The notes under the pieces are model-generated. The model was given only the letters and a program-made list of their open reading frames with translations, made no database searches and was not told the DNA's origin. 42,848 nucleotides of DNA from an uncultured Clostridia bacterium (GTDB taxonomy: Bacteria > Bacillota > Clostridia > Oscillospirales > Acutalibacteraceae). The stretch's first letter is position 1, and every line of letters starts with the position of its first letter. Both the position numbers and the translations under genes were made by a program. Shown piece by piece: positions 19,057 to 25,864 of the stretch. The stretch spans positions 1 through 42,848 of the forward strand of contig CANRZD010000007.1 in NCBI GenBank assembly GCA_947644325.1. Reading direction: 5' to 3'.

Positions 19057-19521
19057 ATGAGCAAAATTGAAGAAAAACTGAAAGAACTGGGCCTCACCCT
19101 GCCCGAGCCCCCCGCAAAGGGCGGCATGTACGCCCCGGCCAAGCGCTTCGGAGGGAACCTGGTTTACATTTCCGGCTGCGGGCCCTCTCTGGATGGCAAG
19201 CCCATCACCGGCAAACTGGGGGAGGGCGTGACCACCGAGCAGGGCTGCGCCTACGCCCAGGCCTGCATGCTCAACGTGCTCAGCGTGCTGAAGCGGGAGA
19301 TAGGCGACCTGGATAAGGTGAAAAGCGCCGTGAAGGTCACCTGCTTTGTGGCCTCCACCCCGGATTTCTACGAGCAGCCCCAGGTGGCAAACGGCGGCAC
19401 CCAGCTTCTGGTGGACCTGTTCGGCCAGGAGGCCGGCGCCCCCAGCCGCTCGGCCATCGGCATGAGCGTGCTGCCCGGCAACATGCCTGTGGAGACGGAA
19501 GCGCTCTTTGAAGTGGAGTAA
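19057..19521 (+). CDS. RidA family enamine/imine deaminase
   Basis: 154 residues of the YjgF/YER057c/UK114 (RidA) family. FGGNLVYISGCGPSLDGKP is the N-terminal strand pair. GAPSRSAIGMSVLPGNMPVE contains the conserved Arg that hydrolyses 2-aminoacrylate-type enamines, before the terminal ETEALFEV strand. PLP-dependent serine/threonine dehydratases release such reactive intermediates, so its place after the dehydratase-like gene makes functional sense. AAAGGACG precedes the ATG, 15 bases after the deacylase stop. Confidence 0.85.
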   Translation: MSKIEEKLKELGLTLPEPPAKGGMYAPAKRFGGNLVYISGCGPSLDGKPITGKLGEGVTTEQGCAYAQACMLNVLSVLKREIGDLDKVKSAVKVTCFVASTPDFYEQPQVANGGTQLLVDLFGQEAGAPSRSAIGMSVLPGNMPVETEALFEVE

Positions 19522-19550
19522 GTGCGGAAAACACAAAAATTGGCGCCCCT

Positions 19551-19583
19551 TTGGGAGGAACTTCGTAAGGAGGTTCCTCCCAA
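19551..19583 (+). other. Hairpin in the low-GC ridA-nhaC spacer
   Basis: TTGGGAGGAAC (19551-19561) pairs perfectly with GTTCCTCCCAA (19573-19583) around an 11-base loop containing AAGGAG. No T-tract follows, so it is not a classical terminator; it might be an mRNA processing or stabilising element. The 248-base spacer is poorer in GC than its neighbours and has no convincing gene. Confidence 0.6.
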
Positions 19584-19697
19584 CACCTTTGTGGAGCCAG
19601 CCAAGAGTGGCTGCATTGCAGGGAATTTTGATCTACCAAATGTTTCAGAGAAGTTATATATCTTAAAATTCGCCGCATATCATCTTACAATTTGCCA

Positions 19698-19726
19698 TTG
19701 CTTTGCGCCGCTGTTTTTGGTATAGT
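19698..19726 (+). promoter_or_regulatory. Internal promoter of the NhaC-family gene
   Basis: TTGCTT at 19698-19703, a 17-base spacer and TATAGT at 19721-19726. This would allow the transporter to be expressed apart from the catabolic genes. Confidence 0.6.
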
Positions 19727-19769
19727 TAGGGTGCAAAATTTTTCTTATCTGGAAGAAGGAGGAATCAAT

Positions 19770-21284
19770 ATGGGCTTAGAAATGATAGACGCAGGCTGGC
19801 TCAGCATCCTGCCGCCGGTAGTGGCCATCACCCTGGCGCTGCTGACGAAGGAGGTGTACTCGTCCCTGTTTTTGGGCATCCTCACGGGCATGTGCGTGTA
19901 CTGCTTTTCCACCGGCGGCAGCCTTTTGCAGGCGGTTACATACGTCTTTGACATGATGGCCGGAAAGATCGGCGACAACGGCTACATGATCATTTTCCTG
20001 GTGCTGCTGGGGTCCCTGGTGGTCATCGTGACCCGCTCCGGCGGCACGGCGGCTTACGGGCGGTGGGCCGTCCAGCGCATCAAAACCAAGCGCAGCGCAA
20101 AGCTGACCACCGCCCTTTTGGGTCTGCTGATCTTTTTAGACGACGGCTTCAACTGCCTGACGGTGGGCACGGTCATGCGGCCCATTACCGACAAGCACGG
20201 CATCTCCCGGGAGAAGCTGTCGTATCTGCTGGACGCCACCGCCGCGCCCATCTGCATCATCGCGCCGGTGTCCAGCTGGGCGGTGGCCGTGGCCTCAGAG
20301 GTGGAAGAGGCCGGGGGGCTCAACGCCTTTTTGCAGACGATCCCCTACAATTTGTATGCCATTTTGACCATCGCCATGGTGTTCTTCCTCAGCGCCACCA
20401 GCTTCGACTTCGGCCCCATGAAGAAGGCCGAGCAGGAGCCCCATATACCCGCCGAGGCTGGGGCGGGCGAATCAGCCCAGCCCAAGGGCACAGTGCTGGA
20501 CCTGGTGCTGCCCATCGTGACCCTCATTGTTACGGCGATCCTGGGCATGGCCTATGTGGGCGGCTTCTTCGAGGGGGCCAGCTTCGCCGAGGCCATCGGC
20601 GAGAACCCCGTGGCCGGGTTGACCCTGGGCACCTTCGCGGGCCTTTTGGTGGCGCTGGTGATGTATCTGCCCCGGAAGGTCATGACCATGCAGCAGTTCG
20701 TCACAGGCATTCTGGACGGCATCAAGACCATGATCCCGGCGCTGACCATCCTGATCTTGGCCTGGGCCCTGGGCGGCGTGTGCCGGGAGATGATCGGCAC
20801 GGGCAATTTCGTCAGCCAGCTTGTCACCAACGGTCATGTGGCGGTGAGCCTGCTGCCCGCTATCGTATTCGCCGTGGCGGCGTTTCTGTCCTTCTCCATG
20901 GGCACGGCCTGGGGGACCTTTGGCATCCTGCTGCCCATCGTTTCCATGATGTGCACCGCCCCCGGTGCGGAGGGCGTTCTCATTCCGGCCCTGGGCGCGA
21001 CGCTGGCGGGCTCTGTGTATGGCGACCACTGCTCCCCCATTTCTGATACAACCATACTGGCCTCCACCGGCGCGCAATGCGATCACCTGCGCCACGTGGA
21101 GACCCAGCTGCCCTACGCCACGCTGGTGGCGGTGGTGTGCTTCTTTGGTTATTTGGTGGCGGGGTTCGCGCGGAATGCTGTGGTGACGATTCTTGCTTCC
21201 CTCCTCATGCTGGGGCTGGTGCTCGGGGGGATATGGCTGATGCAGAAGCGCGGGCCCAAGAAGGCTGCGGGCGGAGTTTCCTGA
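19770..21284 (+). CDS. NhaC-family Na+/H+ antiporter-like transporter
   Basis: 504 residues with about eleven membrane segments. The start at ATG 19770 has AAGGAGGAATC upstream; an in-frame extension to 19692 is rejected. DDGFNCLTVGTVMRPITDKH near 120, FSMGTAWGTFGILLPI near 380 and GDHCSPISDTTILASTGAQC near 420 are hallmark motifs of the NhaC (2.A.35) family. Members exchange Na+ for H+, and some gut homologues are thought to carry organic or amino acids. Its place behind three D-amino-acid genes suggests amino-acid or metabolite exchange, which is inference. A terminator follows. Confidence 0.85.
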   Translation: MGLEMIDAGWLSILPPVVAITLALLTKEVYSSLFLGILTGMCVYCFSTGGSLLQAVTYVFDMMAGKIGDNGYMIIFLVLLGSLVVIVTRSGGTAAYGRWAVQRIKTKRSAKLTTALLGLLIFLDDGFNCLTVGTVMRPITDKHGISREKLSYLLDATAAPICIIAPVSSWAVAVASEVEEAGGLNAFLQTIPYNLYAILTIAMVFFLSATSFDFGPMKKAEQEPHIPAEAGAGESAQPKGTVLDLVLPIVTLIVTAILGMAYVGGFFEGASFAEAIGENPVAGLTLGTFAGLLVALVMYLPRKVMTMQQFVTGILDGIKTMIPALTILILAWALGGVCREMIGTGNFVSQLVTNGHVAVSLLPAIVFAVAAFLSFSMGTAWGTFGILLPIVSMMCTAPGAEGVLIPALGATLAGSVYGDHCSPISDTTILASTGAQCDHLRHVETQLPYATLVAVVCFFGYLVAGFARNAVVTILASLLMLGLVLGGIWLMQKRGPKKAAGGVS

Positions 21285-21366
21285 AATCAAAAATCACCTA
21301 AGAAATCTGCCAGAAACCAAGTGATATCGCGGAGACCGCCGCCGAGAAAATAGAAAAAAGCAAAGA

Positions 21367-21402
21367 AAACGGCCCGGGCGCTCCCCAGGCCGTTTCTTTT
21401 TT
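21367..21402 (+). terminator. Bidirectional terminator between nhaC-like gene and spoIIID
   Basis: AAACGGCC (21367-21374) pairs with GGCCGTTT (21388-21395) and is followed by CTTTTTT. A-rich sequence upstream gives a T-tract for reverse transcription as well. Confidence 0.85.
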
Positions 21403-21405
21403 CGG

Positions 21406-21654
21406 TCATTTCAGCGATTCGTACTTCTTTTTGGTGGCCATGCCGCCCCGTATGTGCCGCTGGGCCTTGTTGACGGCCAGCACGTTTTTTACGTCCCGAT
21501 ACAGGCCCCGGTCAATGTATTGCAGGCGTTGGGAGACGTCCTTGTGCACCGTGCTCTTGCTGACCCCAAACTGCTTCGCCGCCCGGCGGACGGTGGCCTT
21601 GTTTTCCACAATGAATTCCCCTAGCTTTGTCGCGCGTTCGTCAATACCGTTCAT
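21406..21654 (-). CDS. spoIIID: Sporulation transcription factor SpoIIID
   Basis: 82 residues, a good match to SpoIIID. The helix-turn-helix reads TVRRAAKQFGVSKSTVHKDV (about 21-40). A basic tail with HIRGGMATKKKY corresponds to the C-terminal DNA-contacting helix. SpoIIID acts in the mother cell of sporulating Firmicutes, repressing and activating subsets of sigma-E-dependent genes. ATG 21654 is preferred over the upstream GTG at 21663 because AGAGG then lies eight bases away. The upstream region has a sigma-E-type promoter. Its presence indicates an endospore former. Confidence 0.95.
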   Translation of the reverse strand: MNGIDERATKLGEFIVENKATVRRAAKQFGVSKSTVHKDVSQRLQYIDRGLYRDVKNVLAVNKAQRHIRGGMATKKKYESLK

Positions 21655-21682
21655 ATAGGGCACCTCTTTTCGGTGTTCTATA

Positions 21683-21709
21683 TGTATGCGCGGGGGCGGG
21701 GGAGTATTC
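21683..21709 (-). promoter_or_regulatory. Sigma-E-like promoter of spoIIID
   Basis: On the reverse strand GAATACT (21709-21703), a 14-base spacer and CATACA (21688-21683). This fits the mother-cell sigma-E pattern (KMATATT-N14-CATACAMT) at six of seven -35 and six of eight -10 positions. In Bacillus subtilis spoIIID is a sigma-E target, which supports the reading. Confidence 0.65.
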
Positions 21710-21760
21710 TAGGGGGCGGGGGGGGGGTTTTTCCGGGGGGGGGGGGGCGGCTTTCGGGGC
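21690..21760 (+). repeat. G-homopolymer tract between spoIIID and uidA
   Basis: Five or more runs of five to fourteen G occur within about 70 bases, interrupted by single C, AGTATTCTA and TTTTTCC. The forward strand could form G-quadruplexes; transcripts leaving uidA on the reverse strand would be C-rich. No terminator hairpin is visible. The tract also forms the spacer of the sigma-E-like promoter. Homopolymer length may be unreliable. Confidence 0.7.
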
Positions 21761-21765
21761 CTTGC

Positions 21766-23553
21766 TTACTTCTCCCTCCACCTCCGCCGCAAATAATGCG
21801 CGCACAGCTTCGGCTTGCGGTCCCGGGTGAAGATGCCCTTCTTGTTGCCCTGCACCCGCATGACGCCCTGGCTGGTGGCAAAGTCCGCGAAGTTCCACAC
21901 CTGCTCGCCCACGAAGTTCTTGAGCGTGTCCATGACGGCGTGGTTCATCTTGTAGTACTCCACCTGGTATTCCTCGGTGAACATGACGGGGGTGGTGTCG
22001 TGCAGGCCGCACACGGTGTCGGCCCCGTACTCGGTGAACATAAAGGGCTTGCCCACGCTCTCCCAGAAGGCCATCTCCTGTTCCATCAGGGCCCGGGCCC
22101 CCTCCAGGTCGCCGCCGGAGATGTACCAGCCGTAGTAGCGGTTCAGGCATATGACGTCGCTCAGGCGCAGGGTGCAGTCTTCCTTGTAGTTTTCCATCTG
22201 CATGCAGACAATCGTGCAGGGCCGGTGCTGGGGGTCCTCTGCCCGGGCGATGTCAAAGAGGGGCTTAAAGTACTCGTAGGCCCCCGGCCCGCCGGAGTCC
22301 GGCTCGTTTGCCAGGCTCCACATGACCACGCAGGCGTGGTTCTTGTCCCGGGCGATGAGTTCCCGTATCACGTCCTTGTGGTGCTCCTGGGTGCGTATGC
22401 CCCCCTCCTCCGGCGGGTCGAAGGTGCCCACCCGCTTGCCGTTATGGAAGTTTGCGCCCCCGCCGAAGTTCAGGTGCACCCCCACCGCCGGGGTCTCGTC
22501 TATGACCACGATGCCCTCCCGGTCGCACAGGCGCATCATCTCCTCGCTGTAGGGGTAGTGGCTGGTCCGGAAGGAATTGGCCCCCTGCCACTTCATGAGG
22601 CTGATGTCCTTGACGTTCATGGGCTCGTTGAGCCCCCGGCCGGCCGGCACGGTGTCCTCGTGCTTGCCGTAGCCCTTAAAGTAGAAGGGCTTTCCGTTTA
22701 TGAGGAACTCCCCACCCCGCACCTCCACAGTGCGCAGGCCGTAGGGCAGGGTGTACACGTCCTCCCCGAAGGTGACCCGCACTTCATACAGATACGCCTG
22801 CAGGGGCTGCCACAAATGGGCGTTTTCTACCCGCAAAACCCCCTCTTTTCCGGTGTTTTCCGCCACTTTTTCCCCGTTTTCGTCCCAAAGCTGGATCTTT
22901 ACCTCCCCGCCGCCCACGGCGTCCACCGTGTAGTCGATGAGGGCGTGGGGCCCCTCCAGCCGGGTGTTCAGGGCGATGTCCCGGATGTAGTCTTTGGGGG
23001 TGGTGTAGAGCTTCACCGGGCGGGTGAGGCCGCAGTAGTTGAAGAAGTCGAAGTTCGGCAGGTTCCGGGGCTTTGCGCCCGGGGCCCGGCCGCCGCCCAT
23101 GAGCCCTGTGCCGTTTTCCCCGCCCACGGGCAGGGTAGAGTGGTCGATGCGGTTGTCCACCGCGATGGTCAGCAGGTTCTCGCCCTCCTTGAGAAAGCCG
23201 TTTACCTCCGCCTCGAAGGGCAGAAAGCCGCCTTTGTGCTCGCACACCAGCTGGCCGTTGAGATAGACCCTGCCCACGTGGGTCACAGCGCCCATGCGCA
23301 GCACCAGCCGCTGCCCCCGCAGAAAGGCGGGCACAGAGAATTTCCGCTGGTAAAAGGCCCAGCCGTAGTGCTCCTTGTGGGCGTCGCCCTCCTTCAGGTC
23401 GTTATAAGAGGCCGGCACCGCCATGGTGGTGGGGGCGGGCAAGGGGGCCTGGGGCCAGTTTTCCTCAAAGGCCCGGCCGTTGTCAAGCTGGAAATCCCAC
23501 ACGCCCGAAAGGTCCATAAGGGTGCGGGAATCGGTCTGGATAGGGTACAACAT
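21766..23553 (-). CDS. uidA: Beta-glucuronidase (GH2)
   Basis: 595-residue glycoside hydrolase family 2 enzyme closely resembling E. coli GUS along its whole length. The sugar-binding sandwich domain includes WAFYQRKFSVP and HVGRVYLNGQLV. The catalytic barrel carries the acid/base Glu near 416 (WSLANEPDS) and the nucleophile Glu near 506 (MFTEYGAD). GNKKGIFTRDRKPK near 568-581 contains the Asn-Lys pair that recognises the glucuronate carboxylate. No signal peptide is present, so it acts in the cytosol on imported glucuronides. It starts at ATG 23553 with AAAGGAG upstream; a frame extending 206 codons further is spurious. It has its own promoter and lies downstream of an MFS transporter gene. 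Confidence 0.93.
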   Translation of the reverse strand: MLYPIQTDSRTLMDLSGVWDFQLDNGRAFEENWPQAPLPAPTTMAVPASYNDLKEGDAHKEHYGWAFYQRKFSVPAFLRGQRLVLRMGAVTHVGRVYLNGQLVCEHKGGFLPFEAEVNGFLKEGENLLTIAVDNRIDHSTLPVGGENGTGLMGGGRAPGAKPRNLPNFDFFNYCGLTRPVKLYTTPKDYIRDIALNTRLEGPHALIDYTVDAVGGGEVKIQLWDENGEKVAENTGKEGVLRVENAHLWQPLQAYLYEVRVTFGEDVYTLPYGLRTVEVRGGEFLINGKPFYFKGYGKHEDTVPAGRGLNEPMNVKDISLMKWQGANSFRTSHYPYSEEMMRLCDREGIVVIDETPAVGVHLNFGGGANFHNGKRVGTFDPPEEGGIRTQEHHKDVIRELIARDKNHACVVMWSLANEPDSGGPGAYEYFKPLFDIARAEDPQHRPCTIVCMQMENYKEDCTLRLSDVICLNRYYGWYISGGDLEGARALMEQEMAFWESVGKPFMFTEYGADTVCGLHDTTPVMFTEEYQVEYYKMNHAVMDTLKNFVGEQVWNFADFATSQGVMRVQGNKKGIFTRDRKPKLCAHYLRRRWREK

Positions 23554-23583
23554 GATTTTCTGTCTCCTTTGCGCTTTTCTAAA

Positions 23584-23612
23584 ATTATAGCAAAGGAAAG
23601 CGGGCAAATCAA
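23584..23612 (-). promoter_or_regulatory. Promoter directly upstream of uidA
   Basis: On the reverse strand TTGATT (23612-23607), a 17-base spacer and TATAAT (23589-23584). It lies in the 65-base gap after the MFS gene, so uidA can be transcribed independently. Confidence 0.7.
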
Positions 23613-23618
23613 GGGAGA

Positions 23619-24722
23619 TCAGCTGAAAAACCACCCGAACACCGGGGACAGGGGGATCATGAACAGGGAAAAGGCCATGGAGGACACCGAAATGAGGGTG
23701 GCCCGCTGGGCTGAGGGGAAGCGCCCATTCAGGCGCTTGTCGCTGATAAGCTGCAGGGTGTCGTTGAGAAGGGCCGCCAAAAGCCCCGCGCCCAGCAGCA
23801 CCGGCAGAAGGCTGCCCCGGGCCAGGCACGCGCACAGCACCACCCCCGCCCCCGTAAGGGCTGCGGCCTTCCCGTAGGGCAGGCGGTCCAGCCGGGGGGC
23901 CGCAAGGGCCGCCATGCCCCCGCCCAGGCTGAGGAGGAACAAAGCCGGGCCCAGCAGCGCCGGGGCTGGCACCGCCGCCTCTACCCGCTGCTGCAGAAAA
24001 AAGCAGGTCAGGGTGGCGCAGGCGCCCACGGCGGCGTTTAGTACCATGATGCCCACGGCGGTCCTGTCTGACCGCAGAAGGGCGGCGGCTTCCTTTATAG
24101 TGTGCAGCAGGGCCCCGGGGATGTCTTTGAGATGCCGCTTCACCTCTGGGCCCTGGGGCTCTTTCAGGCACAGGGTGGCAAAGAGGCCCATGAGTATGAC
24201 GATCACGTCCAGCAGGTAGGCCAGCCGGTAGCCCAGGGCCAGGGCGGCCCCCGCCAGCAGCATCGACGCGCCGCCGGTGAGCCTTGCCACCGTGTTCTGC
24301 AAAGAGGAGAAGCGCAGGTACCCGCCTTCTTCCCCCGCCTGCAGCATGCTGTCGTAGGTGATGGCCTCGTCGGTGCCGGAGAGCAGGTTATAGGCCAGCG
24401 CCTGGAACACCATGGAAAGGCACACCCCGAAAAAGCTGTGGGAGGCGGCCATGAGCAGGGCCGAGATAAGGAACATGACCTGGCTCATGAGAAGGGTCTT
24501 TTTGCGGCCCAGGACGTCCGCCAGCATGCCGGAGGGCAGCTCGCCGCAGAGGCTCACAGTGTGGAACAGGCCCTCCGCCAGCCCCACCTGCACCAAAGAG
24601 AACCCCCGGGCCGCCAGCAGCAGCACCCACACGCTGCCCGCCAGCCGGAACCCGATGGAGGCCTCCAGCATAAGCAGGGCCCGTTTTTGCCGGGGAAGGG
24701 AGAAATTTCGATTTTTTTGCAT
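23619..24722 (-). CDS. MFS transporter
   Basis: 367 residues and about ten to twelve hydrophobic helices. The motif-A-like loop between helices 2 and 3 reads GMLADVLGRKKTLL (near 60-75), diagnostic of the major facilitator superfamily. A central charged loop (EPQGPEVKRHLKDI) separates the two halves. It is shorter than most MFS proteins. Its neighbour downstream is a cytosolic beta-glucuronidase, so import of glucuronides or export of aglycones is a reasonable inference, but the sequence does not resemble GusB-type GPH transporters. AAAGGATGG precedes the ATG. A 184-base structured leader separates it from a strong promoter. Confidence 0.8.
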   Translation of the reverse strand: MQKNRNFSLPRQKRALLMLEASIGFRLAGSVWVLLLAARGFSLVQVGLAEGLFHTVSLCGELPSGMLADVLGRKKTLLMSQVMFLISALLMAASHSFFGVCLSMVFQALAYNLLSGTDEAITYDSMLQAGEEGGYLRFSSLQNTVARLTGGASMLLAGAALALGYRLAYLLDVIVILMGLFATLCLKEPQGPEVKRHLKDIPGALLHTIKEAAALLRSDRTAVGIMVLNAAVGACATLTCFFLQQRVEAAVPAPALLGPALFLLSLGGGMAALAAPRLDRLPYGKAAALTGAGVVLCACLARGSLLPVLLGAGLLAALLNDTLQLISDKRLNGRFPSAQRATLISVSSMAFSLFMIPLSPVFGWFFS

Positions 24723-24799
24723 AAAAATAACGCCATCCTTTCTTTTTGCGTGAGTAAAGAAAAGGATGCGCGCGCTTCAAATTTTACCGGGTCTTACCG

Positions 24800-24890
24800 A
24801 AAAAAGGGCGCACGTATCCTATGGGTGGCAAAATCACAGCCGTTATGCTTGAGAATGAGGCCTTCTGCCCACCGCATTTTCTGCGCCCCC
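24800..24890 (-). promoter_or_regulatory. Structured leader with terminator-like stem (MFS/uidA)
   Basis: Reading the reverse strand, GGGCGCA (24888-24882) pairs with TGCGCCC (24812-24806). Inside it GGTGGGCA (24873-24866) pairs with TGCCACC (24830-24824), enclosing about 35 unpaired bases. Six T (24805-24800) follow directly. This is a long-range stem with an intrinsic-terminator tail inside the MFS 5' leader, as in attenuators or riboswitches. I do not recognise a known riboswitch class. The rest of the 329-base gap (24723-25051) holds the promoters listed here and no gene. Confidence 0.55.
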
Positions 24891-24913
24891 TTTCTTTGTT
24901 ATAGTCAGATATT

Positions 24914-24942
24914 ATTGTATCCCGCGGGGGGTAAAATGTCAA
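24914..24942 (-). promoter_or_regulatory. Consensus promoter of the MFS gene
   Basis: On the reverse strand a perfect TTGACA (24942-24937), a 17-base spacer and TACAAT (24919-24914), five of six for the -10. It is the strongest-looking promoter in the window, yet the start codon is almost 200 bases away, which makes leader-based control likely. Confidence 0.8.
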
Positions 24943-24978
24943 GGAAAAAATTTTTTTGAAAAATTTCTATTTCCCGCA

Positions 24979-25008
24979 TAGATTTCCCTCCCTCAATCGT
25001 GTTATAAT
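24979..25008 (+). promoter_or_regulatory. Possible promoter of the sigma/anti-sigma cluster
   Basis: TATAAT at 25003-25008 is followed by a 43-base leader with AGGAGG before the ATG. The -35 region (TAGATT at 24979-24984, 18-base spacing) is a poor match, so an alternative sigma factor or an activator may be required. Confidence 0.4.
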
Positions 25009-25051
25009 TGAAGCCAGATAAAAAGGCAAAAAACATTTAGGAGGAATTCAC

Positions 25052-25375
25052 ATGAAAAAGGTATTGGCAGGGGCTTTGATGGCGGCGCTTTTACTCAGCT
25101 TCACGGCCACCAGCGCTATGGCGGCCCCCCACTGCGGCTGGGCGGTTGACCGCATCTGCGCGGGGCTGCAGGCCGCCAAGACCTGCTGGCGCCCGGGCTT
25201 TGTGGACCTGGACGGCAACGGCGTCTGCGATAACTACGACCCGACGGTCTGCCCCGGTAACGGCCAAGGCAACGGCCAGGGCCAGTGGGGGAACAGCCAG
25301 TGGGGCTACGGCCCGGGCTGCGGCGGCAATGGGCATCATGGCCAGGGCGGCCACCACGGCGGGCACTGCTGGTAA
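25052..25375 (+). CDS. Small secreted Gly/His/Cys-rich protein
   Basis: 107 residues. A clear signal peptide ends in SAMA (cleavage near 24/25). The mature part holds seven cysteines. FVDLDGNGVCDNYD (50-63) is a DxDxDG calcium-binding-like loop of thrombospondin-3/EF-hand type. The tail is a Gly/Gln/Asn stretch ending in GHHGQGGHHGGHC, a probable metal-binding sequence. Function is unknown. It lies seven bases before an ECF sigma gene, whose anti-sigma partner also ends in a Gly/His/Cys-rich tail, so the three genes probably act together. AGGAGG precedes the ATG. Confidence 0.75.
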   Translation: MKKVLAGALMAALLLSFTATSAMAAPHCGWAVDRICAGLQAAKTCWRPGFVDLDGNGVCDNYDPTVCPGNGQGNGQGQWGNSQWGYGPGCGGNGHHGQGGHHGGHCW

Positions 25376-25381
25376 AAGCTC

Positions 25382-25864
25382 ATGCGCAGCGAGCAGGAGA
25401 CGGCCCGGGCGATGGACCTGTACGCCGATATGGTGCGCAGGCTGTGCCTGATCCATCTGAAAAACCAGGCTGACTCTGAGGACGTATTTCAGACGGTGTT
25501 TTTGAAATACGTCCTCAGCTTTGCTGTGTTTGAAAATGAGGAGCATGAGAAGGCCTGGTTCATCCGGGTCACATTGAACGCCTGCCGGGACCTGCTGCGG
25601 AGCTTTTTCCGCACGCGCACGGTGCCTTTAGAGGAGCTCATCGACCTGCCGGAGCAGGCCCCGCCGGACACCCGCTATGTGCTGGAGGCCGTTTTGGACC
25701 TGCCGGAAAAGTACCGGGACGTGGTGTACCTGCACTACTTCGAGGGGTACACGGCGCCGGAGATAGGGGAGATATTGAAGAAAAACGTCCATACGGTATA
25801 TTCCCTGCTGGAGCGGGCAAAGAAGCGGTTGCGGGAAAAACTGGGAGGTGACGAAAATGCGTGA
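25382..25864 (+). CDS. ECF-type RNA polymerase sigma factor
   Basis: 160 residues. Sigma-70 region 2 spans about 10-75 with NQADSEDVFQTVFLKY and KAWFIRVTLNACRDLLRSF (the -10 recognition helix). Region 4 spans about 105-155 with LPEKYRDVVYLHYFEGYTAP and the helix-turn-helix EIGEILKKNVHTVYSLLERA. No region 1 or 3 is present, as in ECF factors. Its 3' end overlaps the anti-sigma gene by eight bases, the usual sign of stoichiometric coupling. Its target promoters are unknown; autoregulation of the cluster is plausible. Confidence 0.88.
   Translation: MRSEQETARAMDLYADMVRRLCLIHLKNQADSEDVFQTVFLKYVLSFAVFENEEHEKAWFIRVTLNACRDLLRSFFRTRTVPLEELIDLPEQAPPDTRYVLEAVLDLPEKYRDVVYLHYFEGYTAPEIGEILKKNVHTVYSLLERAKKRLREKLGGDENA

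Noticed and set aside
19522-19725. A 67-codon frame directly after ridA
   Set aside because: It starts immediately after the stop codon without a ribosome binding site, runs through the hairpin and resembles no family I know.
21673-23877. A 734-codon forward frame opposite uidA
   Set aside because: The reverse strand encodes a clear beta-glucuronidase; the forward frame starts within the G-run region and has shadow-type composition.
23554-24171. 206-codon N-terminal extension of beta-glucuronidase
   Set aside because: It overlaps the MFS gene in another frame; the GH2 sequence and the ribosome binding site start at 23553.
24800-24890. Known riboswitch (fluoride, ZTP, THF, cobalamin, preQ1 and similar) in the MFS leader
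   Set aside because: None of the conserved core motifs of these classes could be seen; only a structured terminator-like leader is claimed.
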